NCBI RefSeq assembly: GCF_036174265.1 | Contig: NZ_CP108055.1 | Coordinates: forward strand, 1,488,001-1,552,000 | DNA: 64,000 nucleotides | Direction: 5' to 3' | Origin: Streptomyces sp. NBC_00285 | GTDB taxonomy: Bacteria > Actinomycetota > Actinomycetes > Streptomycetales > Streptomycetaceae | In this document: in pieces, positions 17,194-25,733 of the stretch | Position numbering within the stretch: position 1 is the stretch's first letter | How the letters are laid out: each line of letters starts with the position of its first letter | Position numbers and translations under genes: made by a program | The notes under the pieces: generated by a model | Told to the model about the DNA's origin: nothing | Databases searched by the model: none | What the model saw: the letters and a program-made list of their open reading frames with translations, nothing else

Positions 17194-17201
17194 GCGCGGC
17201 T

Positions 17202-17233
17202 CGGACCCCGGTGACCTGACTGGTCCGGGTCCG
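17202..17233 (+). terminator. Putative terminator hairpin after the SpoIIE gene
   Basis: Nine bases after the stop, CGGACCC (17202-17208) pairs with GGGTCCG (17227-17233), and pairing continues inward as CGG with CC around one bulge. There is no T-run, as is common in Streptomyces. Confidence 0.45.
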
Positions 17234-17712
17234 GCGGGAGGCCACGCCGCTGTGCTCGTCCGGGCCGAACACAACACCGGCCGGCCTGCCCCGGTAGAGC
17301 GCGGCATGGCGTGCCCGATGGTGTCGTCGTGCCGGACAGCGGTCACCCGGTCGGTGGCCCTGCCCAGGTTCTTCCGGTGATCGCCGAAGAGGCCGCAGCC
17401 GTAGGTGTTCACGACGGCGCCCCCTTGCGCGGGTCGATGTCCGCGAGCCTGCACGGGCCTTTCGGCCGAGGCGGCGGAGCAGGCCCGGGGACTTCGGAAC
17501 CAGCGGGATCCCACACACCGGCGGGGCGTCATCTTCGGCCCTCCGAAGGCCAGTTGTGGCCCAGAAGACGGTCTCGTCGGGGTGGCGTTCAGTCAACGGG
17601 GGACAGTCCCGAAGACTCCCGCCGCCGGCCACGGCAGCGCGCATACGGTCCGGCCATCCGGCGGACGGACCCAGCAGGGCCCGCCGCGAACCACAGGCAC
17701 AAGGGAGGCCCC
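17234..17712. other. Gene-poor stretch before the roadblock gene
   Basis: About 480 bp between the SpoIIE hairpin and the roadblock start. Several frames are open because of high GC, but none has convincing codon bias, a ribosome site or a motif. A minus-strand segment reading VVNTYGCGLFGDHRKNLG looks faintly protein-like but does not continue cleanly. I see no definite feature; it may be a decayed gene. Confidence 0.4.
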
Positions 17713-18087
17713 GTGGCGAGTGTGGAAGTGTCGTTGAAGGAGATGCTGGCCGGGACGGAAGGGGCGATGGCCGCAGCGGTCGTCGACTACACCAGCGGGA
17801 TGGCGCTGGGCACGCTGGGCGGCAGCAAGGACCTGGACATGACGGTCGCGGCGGCCGGCAACACCGATGTCATCCGGGCCAAGGTGCGCACCATGGAACA
17901 GCTGGGGCTCAAGAGCAGCATCGAGGACATCCTGATCACGCTCGGGAGTCAGTACCACCTCATCCGCCTGGTGACCGGCCGCAACGGCAACGGACTGTTC
18001 CTGTACCTGGTCCTCGACAAAGCCCGCTCGAATCTGGCGATGGCGCGCCACCAACTCAAGCGTGTGGAAGAGCAGTTGGAGGTCTAG
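17713..18087 (+). CDS. Roadblock/LC7 domain protein
   Basis: A 124-residue single-domain roadblock/longin-fold protein: LKEMLAGTEGAMAAAVVDYTSGMALGTLGGSKDLDM followed by the amphipathic helix AAAGNTDVIRAKVRTMEQLG and the strands IEDILITLGSQYHLIRLVT, FLYLVLDKARSNLAMAR. Such proteins act as non-catalytic partners of small Ras-like GTPases (MglA/MglB and the Streptomyces conservon systems). Here neither the GTPase nor the conservon histidine kinase is adjacent, so it is an orphan. The GTG start at 17713 is supported by AAGGGAGG nine bases upstream. The longer frame beginning at 17311 lacks any family similarity. Confidence 0.82.
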   Translation: MASVEVSLKEMLAGTEGAMAAAVVDYTSGMALGTLGGSKDLDMTVAAAGNTDVIRAKVRTMEQLGLKSSIEDILITLGSQYHLIRLVTGRNGNGLFLYLVLDKARSNLAMARHQLKRVEEQLEV

Positions 18088-18123
18088 CCCGCTCCCGGTC
18101 AAGGATGCCGTGCGGCCTTCATG

Positions 18124-18137
18124 TGAAGACTTCTTCA
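18124..18137. promoter_or_regulatory. Inverted repeat, possible ArsR operator
   Basis: TGAAGA-CT-TCTTCA is a perfect 6-bp-arm inverted repeat about 100 bp before the ArsR gene, in an AT-rich patch of the 150-bp intergenic region. ArsR-type repressors usually bind such elements and autoregulate. Confidence 0.4.
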
Positions 18138-18238
18138 AGTCGCCACATCCACATGAGTCCATTCCGTGGCCGCCCGGCGTCCCTGGCCAGCAGGATCGGC
18201 ACCGACGACCCGTACCGTCCGGCAGGGAGCGAGCACCC

Positions 18239-18655
18239 ATGCACGTCCCCCTCTACCAGGCCAAGGCGGACTTCTTCCGCATGCTCGGCCACCCCGTGCG
18301 CATCCGCGTCCTGGAGCTGCTCCAGCACGGGCCCGTGCCCGTCCGCGACCTGCTCGCCGACATCGACATCGAGCCCTCCAGCCTCTCCCAGCAACTGGCC
18401 GTCCTACGGCGTTCCGGCATCGTCGTGTCCATCCGGGAGGGCTCCACGGTGAGTTACGCGCTCGCCGGCGGCGACGTCGCCGAACTCCTGCGCGCCGCCC
18501 GCCGTATCCTCACCGAGCTCCTGGCCGGCCAGAACCAACTCCTCACCCAGCTCCAACAGGCCGACACCGCCGTACCGTCGGCTCCCCCGCCGCCGCCCGG
18601 ACCCCCGGCGGGAAACCTCCTCACAGACCGGGGCAGCCCTCGTCCGACCCCCTGA
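18239..18655 (+). CDS. ArsR family winged-helix regulator
   Basis: A 138-residue regulator with the ArsR helix-turn-helix: RMLGHPVRIRVLELLQHGPVPVRDL, then SSLSQQLAVLRRSGIVVSIREGSTVSYAL. There is no metal-binding cysteine pair (no C at all in the recognition region), so a metal-sensing role is not supported. The C-terminal 40 residues include a proline run. In many Streptomyces genomes, as I recall, this type of regulator precedes a SulP anion transporter. Here the gene that follows is on the other strand and is a lipoprotein, so the regulator is separated from any such partner. Its 3' end overlaps the lipoprotein gene by 35 bp, tail to tail. Confidence 0.82.
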   Translation: MHVPLYQAKADFFRMLGHPVRIRVLELLQHGPVPVRDLLADIDIEPSSLSQQLAVLRRSGIVVSIREGSTVSYALAGGDVAELLRAARRILTELLAGQNQLLTQLQQADTAVPSAPPPPPGPPAGNLLTDRGSPRPTP

Positions 18656-19166
18656 CCCCGCGACCACCGCCGTAGACCACTTCGGCGGTGACCGGATCGG
18701 CGGACGGACGGGTGAAGCGGTACGCGGCGGCGGCCGTGCAGACCACCTGCCGCACGGCGACGCCGCTCAACGGGCCTGTGTCCGCGGGCAGTCGGATCGA
18801 CATCGCATCACCGTTCACCGTCACCGTCGGGCCGTCCGGCGACGGCTGCCCGGTGGCGTCGGCGCTGGCGGGCGGGGGCGCCATGGAGGTCGGCAGCGCC
18901 GGGATCTCGGTGGAGACGTCCTCGCCCGAACGCCCCTCCCCCGACATCGGACCGGCCAGCAGCAGCCGCAGCGCCGCCGCGGGGTCGCCGGGCAGTTCGG
19001 TCGTGCGCGGCATGGCGACGAGTCCGCCGTCCCTGACGAAGTAGACGGGCGTGATCGGCAGGGTTCCGCTGGCGGGACCGCCGGCCTCCACCACACCGGT
19101 CGCGGGGATCCCGCAGGAGGTGAGCACGAGGAGCGTCAACGGCAGGACGCGGTGCAGGGCCTTCAT
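18621..19166 (-). CDS. GerMN-type lipoprotein of a two-component operon
   Basis: A 181-residue lipoprotein with the lipobox LLVLTSCG. The mature part resembles a GerMN/sporulation-type domain: PITPVYFVRDGGLVAMPRT, DPAAALRLLLAGP, then TVTVNGDAMSIRLPADTGPLSGVAVRQVVCTAAAAY. It overlaps the upstream histidine kinase gene by four bases (ATGA). A response regulator-kinase-GerMN lipoprotein order mirrors the actinobacterial mtrA-mtrB-lpqB operon, in which the lipoprotein tunes the kinase. I infer the same role here. The protein is short compared with LpqB, so this is a reduced or paralogous version. Confidence 0.8.
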   Translation of the reverse strand: MKALHRVLPLTLLVLTSCGIPATGVVEAGGPASGTLPITPVYFVRDGGLVAMPRTTELPGDPAAALRLLLAGPMSGEGRSGEDVSTEIPALPTSMAPPPASADATGQPSPDGPTVTVNGDAMSIRLPADTGPLSGVAVRQVVCTAAAAYRFTRPSADPVTAEVVYGGGRGVRGSDEGCPGL

Positions 19167-20650
19167 GACCAGTTCTCCTCAGGCGACTCGTCCCGCCTCA
19201 GCGGCAGTTCTACGGTGAAGACGGCGCCGCCCTCCGGGTGGTTGGCCGCGCGGACGGTGCCGCCGTGGATCCGGACGTTCTCGGCGGTGATCGACAGGCC
19301 GAGGCCGCTGCCCTCGGAGCGGATCCTGGCGGTGTCCGACTTGTAGAACCGTTCGAAGACGTGCGGCAGTACGTCGTGCGGGATGCCGGGGCCGCTGTCC
19401 CGTACCTCGATGACGGCCACCGCGTCCGCCGCGCTCAGGCGCACCCGGACCGGAAGGGTGCCGTGCTTCAGCGCGTTGCCGACCAGGTTGGCGACGATCA
19501 CGTCGAGGCGGCGCGGATCGACCCGTCCGCGTACCGCATGCGGGGGCGGCAGTTCGGTGCCCACCGTGTCCGTCCAGCCGCGGGAGGCGAGGGTGCGCCG
19601 GATCGACTCGGCGAGGTCGATCTCGTCGAGGTGCAGCACCGCCGCGCCCGCGTCGAAGCGGGAGATCTCCATCAAGTCGTCGACGAGACGGGCGAGTTTC
19701 ACGGTCTCCTCGCTGATCAGGCGGACCGCGGTGGCCGTGTCCGGGTCCAGCCCGGCGGCGTCCTCGTCGAGGACGTCGGTGACCGCGGACATGGCGGCGA
19801 GCGGGGTGCGCAGTTCGTGCGAGACGTCCGCGGCGAAGCGGCGGGCCCGGGCCTCCATCTCGCGCAGCTCCGCGACCGACGTCTCCAGGGCGGCGGCGGT
19901 CTCGTTGAACGTGTGGGACAGGTCGGCGAGTTCGTCGGAGCCGTTGACCGCGAGCCGGGTGTCCAGGCGTCCTTCGGCGATCCGGCGGGTGGCGTGCCGC
20001 AGCTTCCGCACCGGCACCAGTACCCCGCGGGCGGCGAGGAGGGCGAGCACGACGGCGAGCGCCAGGGCCGCCACCATGGCCCGTTCGACGGCGGTGACCA
20101 GAGCGTCCACGTAGGCCTGTTCGGTCGTCTGCGGGACGACCAGGAAGACCCGGACGCCGGTGGCCGTCCTGGCCGGGTCCGGGGCGCCGAACGTGATCGA
20201 CATGCCGACGACGAGGGAGGTGCGGCCCTCCTCGCGCACCCGCTGGAAGACGGTCGCCTTGCTGGAACCGACGGCCGCGCGCACAGCGGGCGTCACCTCG
20301 GTGAAGGCGTCGCCGGGGACGGAGGAGCCGCTGAGGTCCCCGTACGTCACCAGCACGCGCCAGCTGCCCTGCGCCTCGGTGTCCGCCACCTTCTCCGCGA
20401 ACCGCTGCAACGCCGGCTCGTCCGGCGGATGGCCGAGTTCGGCCGCGTGCTGGTTGAGCTGGGCCCGCAGCTGTCGTATGACAGCGTCCTGACTCTGCTG
20501 GAGCACTCCGGTACGCGCCTCCCGGAAGGTCAGGGCACCGGTCGTGATGGCCGCGACGGCGGCGACGAGCCCGAAGGCCACCACCAGACGGGCGCGCAGC
20601 CCGCGCATCCTTCGCGTCCGCACGGGTCCTCCCGGCCTTCGCGTCCTCAC
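19163..20650 (-). CDS. Sensor histidine kinase
   Basis: A 495-residue membrane kinase starting at GTG 20650 within the regulator stop. TM1 is about residues 20-42 (LVVAFGLVAAVAAITTGAL). An extracytoplasmic sensor of about 150 residues follows, then TM2 (about 190-212) and a HAMP linker (RKLRHATRRIAEGRLDTRL). The HisKA helix is DVSHELRTPLAAMSAVTD with the phosphorylated histidine. The catalytic domain has NLVGNALKHG (N box), VRDSGPGIP (G1) and GSGLGLSI (G2). It should phosphorylate the regulator encoded immediately upstream. The extracellular signal is unknown; the associated lipoprotein may contribute. Confidence 0.92.
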   Translation of the reverse strand: MRTRRPGGPVRTRRMRGLRARLVVAFGLVAAVAAITTGALTFREARTGVLQQSQDAVIRQLRAQLNQHAAELGHPPDEPALQRFAEKVADTEAQGSWRVLVTYGDLSGSSVPGDAFTEVTPAVRAAVGSSKATVFQRVREEGRTSLVVGMSITFGAPDPARTATGVRVFLVVPQTTEQAYVDALVTAVERAMVAALALAVVLALLAARGVLVPVRKLRHATRRIAEGRLDTRLAVNGSDELADLSHTFNETAAALETSVAELREMEARARRFAADVSHELRTPLAAMSAVTDVLDEDAAGLDPDTATAVRLISEETVKLARLVDDLMEISRFDAGAAVLHLDEIDLAESIRRTLASRGWTDTVGTELPPPHAVRGRVDPRRLDVIVANLVGNALKHGTLPVRVRLSAADAVAVIEVRDSGPGIPHDVLPHVFERFYKSDTARIRSEGSGLGLSITAENVRIHGGTVRAANHPEGGAVFTVELPLRRDESPEENWS

Positions 20651-21342
20651 GGCGCCGCGAAGCGGTAGCCGAAACCGCGCACGGTGTGGATGTAGCGAGG
20701 CGCGCGGGGCGGCTCGGACATCTTGGTGCGCAGTCGTTTGACGCAGGCGTCCACCAGGCGGGCGTCGCCGTGGTAGTCGTGTTCCCAGACCGCTTCCAGG
20801 AGTTGCTGGCGGCTGAACACCTGGCCCGGTGAGGCGGAGAGGGTGAGCAGCAGCCGTAACTCGGAGGGGGCGAGGGCGATCGGATCGCCGTCGAGCGCGA
20901 CGGTCAGGCCGGCCCGGTCCACGGCCAGGTCGCCGTAGGTGTCGATCTTCGGCAGTCCCTCGGTGCCGGACGTGCTCCCCGCCGACCGGCGCAGGACGGC
21001 GCGTATGCGCGCGTCGAGCACGCGGGCCAGTACGGGTTTGACGACATAGTCGTCGGCGCCGGCCTCCAAACCGACAACGATGTCCACTTCGTCACCCCGC
21101 GCCGTCGCCATGATGATCGGCAGGGTCTGGTCGACGGCCCGGATGCCCCGGCACACGTCGAGGCCGGTCATTCCGGGGAGCATCAGATCGAGGATCACGA
21201 TGTCCGGCCGGAAGGACCGCAGCCGGTCCATCCCCTCCTCACCGGTCGCGGTGGCAGCGACGTCGTGGCCCTGACGGCGCAGCGCCAGGGCGACACCCTC
21301 GCGGACAGCGGGGTCGTCTTCGATCAGCAGTACACGTGACAT
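20647..21342 (-). CDS. OmpR/PhoB-type response regulator containing a TTA codon
   Basis: A 231-residue regulator. The receiver has the acidic pair (LLIEDD), the phospho-aspartate in DIVILDLMLPG, and the conserved lysine in DDYVVKPV. The winged-helix DNA-binding domain ends RLVDACVKRLRTKM...IHTVRGFGYRFAAP. The leucine in APSELRLLL is encoded by TTA (plus-strand bases 20857-20859), a codon that in Streptomyces is read only by the bldA tRNA and usually marks developmentally or metabolically controlled genes. The start is ATG 21342; a GTG at 21357 is a weaker alternative. It overlaps the kinase gene. Two pairs of 11-bp-spaced direct repeats in the divergent promoter region are candidate binding sites. 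Confidence 0.92.
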   Translation of the reverse strand: MSRVLLIEDDPAVREGVALALRRQGHDVAATATGEEGMDRLRSFRPDIVILDLMLPGMTGLDVCRGIRAVDQTLPIIMATARGDEVDIVVGLEAGADDYVVKPVLARVLDARIRAVLRRSAGSTSGTEGLPKIDTYGDLAVDRAGLTVALDGDPIALAPSELRLLLTLSASPGQVFSRQQLLEAVWEHDYHGDARLVDACVKRLRTKMSEPPRAPRYIHTVRGFGYRFAAP

Positions 21343-21377
21343 GCGCACAGTATCCACAGGGACATGACCACACGGAG

Positions 21378-21429
21378 CGTTATCGCTTCGTTATCTTCCG
21401 GGCCAGGTCCGATCACATGGCGATCACAT
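21378..21429. promoter_or_regulatory. Two phased pairs of 11-bp direct repeats, candidate response-regulator sites
   Basis: CGTTATC occurs at 21378 and 21389, and GATCACAT at 21411 and 21422. Each pair has an 11-bp period, and the two pairs are 22 bp apart, so all lie on one face of the helix. OmpR/PhoB-family regulators bind direct repeats with this 11-bp spacing. The element lies between the response-regulator operon and the divergent DUF3152 gene. Confidence 0.5.
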
Positions 21430-21440
21430 CGTGAACGACC

Positions 21441-22274
21441 GTGACAGCGCACAAACGGAACCCCGCCGGCCACCGTCGCCGCAAGCACTCCCAGCGGAGC
21501 GCCCATCGGCAACTGACGGGCGGCCTGGCCGCGTTGGCGGCCTTCGCAGCCGTCGGTGGCGCGGTGGTGGCGTGGCTGCCGTCCGATACCGAACGCCCCT
21601 CCGAGGCGCCCTCGGCCGTCGGGAGCCCGGAGCCGCAGAGGACGACCGAGTCACCCAGACCGTCCCGGCCCCCGTCCGGCGCTCCTGCCCGCCCTTCCAC
21701 GACGCCCCTCCCCGAGAGCGGACCGGGGACCTTCGTCACCGCGTCCGGCGGGAGCGGACGAGTCGGCAAGGGCACACCCCTGCGCTACCGGGTCGAGGTG
21801 GAGAACGGCATCACGATCACGCCCGACGACGTCGCCGCGCAGGTGGAGCGGACCCTGGCCGACCCTCGCGGCTGGACGGCGGACGGCCACTCGGCGTTCC
21901 AGCGGGTGTCGAGCGGCCCCACCGACTTCGTGGTCCGCCTCGCCACCCCGGCGACCGTCGACAAGATCTGCGCCGAGGGCGGCCTGGACACCGGCGGCGA
22001 GGTCAACTGCAGCGTGAACCACAACGTGATGGTCAACCTCAGACGCTGGGTGCTGGCGACCGAGTTCTACCCGAAGGACGTCGTCGGGTACCGCGCCCTG
22101 ATCATCAACCACGAGGTGGGCCACTTCCTCGGCCACGGCCATGTCACGTGCCCGGGCAAGGGGCAGCCGGCCCCGGCGATGATGCAGCAGATCAAGGGCC
22201 TGCTCGGCTGCGTCCCCAACGTCTGGCCGTACGACAGCGACGGCCGTCTCGTCACGGGGCCCTCCGTCCCGTGA
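21441..22274 (+). CDS. DUF3152 membrane-anchored metalloprotease-like protein
   Basis: A 277-residue protein with a basic N-terminus, one membrane segment (about residues 27-46), and a Ser/Pro/Arg-rich linker. The DUF3152 domain follows from about residue 110: RYRVEVENGITITPDDVAAQVERTL...FQRVSSGPTDFVVRLATPATVDKIC. It carries INHEVGHFLGHGHVTC, a HExxHxxGHxH-type zinc-binding motif typical of metzincin-like peptidases. It is likely anchored outside the membrane. Cysteines in DKICAEGG...VNCSVNH and near the C-terminus could form disulfides. The GTG start has only a weak ribosome site. It is divergent from the two-component operon and 58 bp upstream of a secreted subtilase, so it may be part of an extracellular proteolysis group. 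Confidence 0.85.
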   Translation: MTAHKRNPAGHRRRKHSQRSAHRQLTGGLAALAAFAAVGGAVVAWLPSDTERPSEAPSAVGSPEPQRTTESPRPSRPPSGAPARPSTTPLPESGPGTFVTASGGSGRVGKGTPLRYRVEVENGITITPDDVAAQVERTLADPRGWTADGHSAFQRVSSGPTDFVVRLATPATVDKICAEGGLDTGGEVNCSVNHNVMVNLRRWVLATEFYPKDVVGYRALIINHEVGHFLGHGHVTCPGKGQPAPAMMQQIKGLLGCVPNVWPYDSDGRLVTGPSVP

Positions 22275-22332
22275 CGCCCTGACTTCCCTGTTGGTCCTCC
22301 CAACCGGGTCCCCCCGACGAACTGGAGTTCAG

Positions 22333-25300
22333 ATGGAGTTACGCGTACGCCGCAGACACGCGTCCCTGGCCGCGGGAGTGGCTTCCGTGACCCTGGTACT
22401 GGCCGGGCTGCCGGCCGGTGCGGGAGCCGTCGACGGCCGTGCCGAGAAGAGCGCCCGTACCGCCTCCGCGGTGCGGACGGTCACCCTGGTCACCGGGGAC
22501 CGGGTCCGGGTGGACGGCACCGGACAGGTCTCGGGAGTGGAGCGGGCGCAGGGCCGCCAGCGCGTGCCGTTCTCGATCCGGGTCGTGGCCGGCCACACCC
22601 GGGTCGTCCCCGGTGACGCCGAACTGCTGCTGGCCAAGGGCACGTTGGACCCGCGGCTGTTCGACGTCACGCAGCTGATCAAGGACGGCTACGACGACGC
22701 GGGCCGTTCCGACCTGCCGGTGATCGTCACGTTCCGAGGCAAGAAGGCCCCCTCGACGAGTCCGTTCACCGAGGCCGGTGCGCGGATGGGCCGTCAACTG
22801 CCCGTCGTCAACGGCAGGGCGATGCGATCCGCGAAGAAGCGTGGCACCGGGTTCTGGAAAGCCCTGACCCACAACTCCGCAGCGGGCAGCGCGGAGTTCA
22901 CCGCCGCGACGGGCGTGGAGAAGCTGTGGCTCGACGGCAGGCGCAAGGCCTCCCTCGACAAAAGCGTCCCGCAGATCGGCGCACCGACCGCCTGGGCCGC
23001 TGGATTCGACGGCACCGGCACCAAGGTCGCCGTACTGGACACCGGCATCGACACCGGCCATCCCGACCTGGCGGGCAAGGTGATCGCGGAGCAGGACTTC
23101 AGCGGCACCGGCACCACCGCCGACAAGTTCGGCCACGGCACCCACGTGGCGTCCACCGTGGCCGGCAGCGGCGCGAAGTCGGGCGGGAAGTACAAGGGGG
23201 TCGCACCGGGCGCCCAGCTCCTCAACGGCAAGGTCCTGGACGACAACGGCGGCGGCAGCGACTCCGGGATCATCGCCGGCATGGAGTGGGCGGTGGCCCA
23301 GGGCGCGGACGTCGTCAACCTGAGCCTGGGCGGCACCGACTCCCCCGGCATCGACCCGATGGAAGAGGCCGTCAACCGGCTCTCCGCCGAGTCGGACAGC
23401 CTCTTCGTCATCGCGGCCGGCAACGAGGGCGACGGCGAACGGACCGTCGGCTCACCCGGCAGCGCCGCGTCCGCGCTCACCGTCGGCGCGGTCGACAAGT
23501 CCGACGCGCTGGCCGACTTCTCCAGCCGCGGTCCGCGTGTCGGCGACAGCGGCGTCAAGCCGGACCTGACCGCGCCCGGTGTCGCCATCACGGCCGCGGC
23601 CGCCGCGGGCAGTTCCCTGGAGGAGTGGTACCCCTCCGACGTCCCCGGGTACCTCACGATCGACGGCACCTCCATGGCCACCCCGCATGTCGCGGGCGCC
23701 GCCGCGCTCCTCGCGCAGCAGCACCCCGACTGGAGCGGCGAGCGCCTGAAGGCGGTGCTCACCGGCTCGGCGAAGCCGGGAGCGTACAGCTCCTTCCAGC
23801 AGGGCACCGGACGGGTCGACGTGGTCCGGGCGCTGGACCAGGGCGTCGTCACCGAGCAGGGGCCCGTCGACTTCGGCGTCCAGCAGTGGCCCCACGACGA
23901 CGACAAGGCGGTGACCAAGCAGCTGACCTACCGCAACCTCGGCACCGAGCCGGTCACCCTCGACCTGTCCGTCGACGCCTACGCGGTGGACGGAAAGCCC
24001 GCCCCCGAGGGCATGTTCGCCGTCTCCCCGCAGCACGTCACCGTTCCGGCGGGCGGCGAGGCGAGCGCCGAGGTCACCGCGGACACCCGCACCGGCACCG
24101 GCACCGTGGACGGCAGCTTCGGCGGCTCGGTGTCGGCCACCTCGGCCGACGGCAAAGTACAGGTGCGGTCCGCCGTCGGCGTGGAGCGCGAGGTCGAGTC
24201 GTACTCGCTGACACTCAGGCACACCGACGAGGACGGCAAGCCGACCGGCGACGCCCTCACCGCCGTCTCGGACCTCAACGGCGACTTCTACGCCGAGTAC
24301 GCCGACGAGCAGGACGGCGAGCTGACGGTACGGCTGCCCAAGGCCGACTACCTCCTCACCGGGCTGATCCACCCGTCGTTGTCGTCCGCCGAACACGCGG
24401 TGCTGATCCAGCCCAGGCTGCGGCTGGACAAGGACACGACGGTCGACGTGGACGCGCGGCAGGCGAAGCCGGTGGACATCACCGTGCCCGACCCGGCCGC
24501 CGTGAACAACGATGCCGGGGTCGCGATCGGCTACGGGCGGGGCGAGGGACAGGACGACGCCTCCCTCCAGTTCCTGCTGCCCACCTTCGAGGGCTCCCGG
24601 TTCGGGCGGCTCGGCCCGGACGAGCCCGTGGACGGGCTGAAGTCGCTGTACTCCGGCGACTGGGCCGCCCCGGACAAGGAAGGCAACCCGGTCAACTACC
24701 ACCTGGGCTGGTACCGCGAGGGCAACCTGGACGGTTTCACCGCGAAGGTCGCGCGCAAGCAACTGGCCAAGGTGAACCTCCAGGTGGGCGAGCCGGTCGA
24801 GGGCCGTCGCGTCCAGGCCGAGGTCACCGCACACATGCCCGACGGCCGGCTGGTGACCGGCTGGGGGGACATGCGCGGGGACCTGCCGTTCCGGAGCACC
24901 GAGTACATCCTCGACAACGGAGTGAAGTGGTCGCTGCGCACCTGGCAGGTCTCGGGTGAAGTCAGGGACTCGGTCTTCGAAGGCTTCCAGATGCGCATGC
25001 CGAGGACCTGGCAGGCCGGCCGCACCTACCAGGAGCGGTTCGCCGTGGGCGTCTTCGGCCCGGTCATGAACCGGCCCGAGGACCTCGGAGTGGCCAGGGG
25101 CTACCCCGGCGCAGGCCGCTCCGGGAACACCCTCAGGGCCTACCTGCCACTGTTCGGCGACGGCTCCGGGCACTGGGGCATCAGCAACGCGGCCTCGGGG
25201 ACGTCAAGGCTGGAGGCGAACGGCAAGGAGATCACGGACGACTACGACACCCCGGTGACCGACGGTCTCACCGAGTACACGCTCCCGGCGCAGGACACCG

Positions 25301-25725
25301 CGTACAAGCTGACGGTCGACAGCTCCCGCGACCCGGCCGTGTACGGGGTCAGCACCCGCGTCCACGTGGAGTGGACCTTCCGCTCGGCCACGACCCCCGA
25401 GGGTGACTTCGCCGCACTGCCGCTGTCGACGATCCGCTTCAGCCCCGACCTGACTCTCGCCGGCACGGCGAAGGCGGGCAGGCGCTTCGAGGTCCCGTTC
25501 ACCGTCGAGGGCGCAGCGGCGGGACACCGCCCGGCGAAGCTCGCGTTCCAGGTGTCGTACGACGACGGCGCCACCTGGCAGCGGGCCACGTCCGTCGGCG
25601 GCACGCACCTGTCCGTCAAGCACCCGGCGAAGGCGGGCTCCGTCTCCCTGCGCGCCGAACTGACCGACCGGGACGGCAACACCCTGACCCAGACGATCGA
25701 AAGGGCGTATCTCACCACCTCGTGA
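22333..25725 (+). CDS. Large secreted S8 family serine peptidase (subtilase) with a TTA third codon
   Basis: A 1130-residue secreted protease. A signal peptide (SLAAGVASVTLVLAGLPAGAGA) is followed by a propeptide containing TVTLVTGDRVRVDG. The catalytic triad is Asp236 (VAVLDTGIDTGHPDL), His268 (GHGTHVA) and Ser447 (GTSMATPHVAGAAALL), with the oxyanion asparagine in VIAAGNEGD. About 650 residues of beta-rich C-terminal domains follow and are likely to bind substrate or the cell surface. The ATG at 22333 has CTGGAG six bases upstream. The third codon (22339-22341) is TTA, so translation should depend on the bldA tRNA, fitting a developmentally timed protease. A strong terminator follows the stop. 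Confidence 0.92.
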   Translation: MELRVRRRHASLAAGVASVTLVLAGLPAGAGAVDGRAEKSARTASAVRTVTLVTGDRVRVDGTGQVSGVERAQGRQRVPFSIRVVAGHTRVVPGDAELLLAKGTLDPRLFDVTQLIKDGYDDAGRSDLPVIVTFRGKKAPSTSPFTEAGARMGRQLPVVNGRAMRSAKKRGTGFWKALTHNSAAGSAEFTAATGVEKLWLDGRRKASLDKSVPQIGAPTAWAAGFDGTGTKVAVLDTGIDTGHPDLAGKVIAEQDFSGTGTTADKFGHGTHVASTVAGSGAKSGGKYKGVAPGAQLLNGKVLDDNGGGSDSGIIAGMEWAVAQGADVVNLSLGGTDSPGIDPMEEAVNRLSAESDSLFVIAAGNEGDGERTVGSPGSAASALTVGAVDKSDALADFSSRGPRVGDSGVKPDLTAPGVAITAAAAAGSSLEEWYPSDVPGYLTIDGTSMATPHVAGAAALLAQQHPDWSGERLKAVLTGSAKPGAYSSFQQGTGRVDVVRALDQGVVTEQGPVDFGVQQWPHDDDKAVTKQLTYRNLGTEPVTLDLSVDAYAVDGKPAPEGMFAVSPQHVTVPAGGEASAEVTADTRTGTGTVDGSFGGSVSATSADGKVQVRSAVGVEREVESYSLTLRHTDEDGKPTGDALTAVSDLNGDFYAEYADEQDGELTVRLPKADYLLTGLIHPSLSSAEHAVLIQPRLRLDKDTTVDVDARQAKPVDITVPDPAAVNNDAGVAIGYGRGEGQDDASLQFLLPTFEGSRFGRLGPDEPVDGLKSLYSGDWAAPDKEGNPVNYHLGWYREGNLDGFTAKVARKQLAKVNLQVGEPVEGRRVQAEVTAHMPDGRLVTGWGDMRGDLPFRSTEYILDNGVKWSLRTWQVSGEVRDSVFEGFQMRMPRTWQAGRTYQERFAVGVFGPVMNRPEDLGVARGYPGAGRSGNTLRAYLPLFGDGSGHWGISNAASGTSRLEANGKEITDDYDTPVTDGLTEYTLPAQDTAYKLTVDSSRDPAVYGVSTRVHVEWTFRSATTPEGDFAALPLSTIRFSPDLTLAGTAKAGRRFEVPFTVEGAAAGHRPAKLAFQVSYDDGATWQRATSVGGTHLSVKHPAKAGSVSLRAELTDRDGNTLTQTIERAYLTTS

Positions 25726-25733
25726 CCCCTCGC

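Noticed and set aside
15427..17532. A 701-codon minus-strand frame across the SpoIIE-type gene.
   Set aside because: Antisense shadow of a gene with intact PP2C motifs; no ribosome site or family similarity.
23452..25173. A 573-codon minus-strand frame across the subtilase.
   Set aside because: It overlaps the conserved protease on the opposite strand and shows only GC-driven composition.
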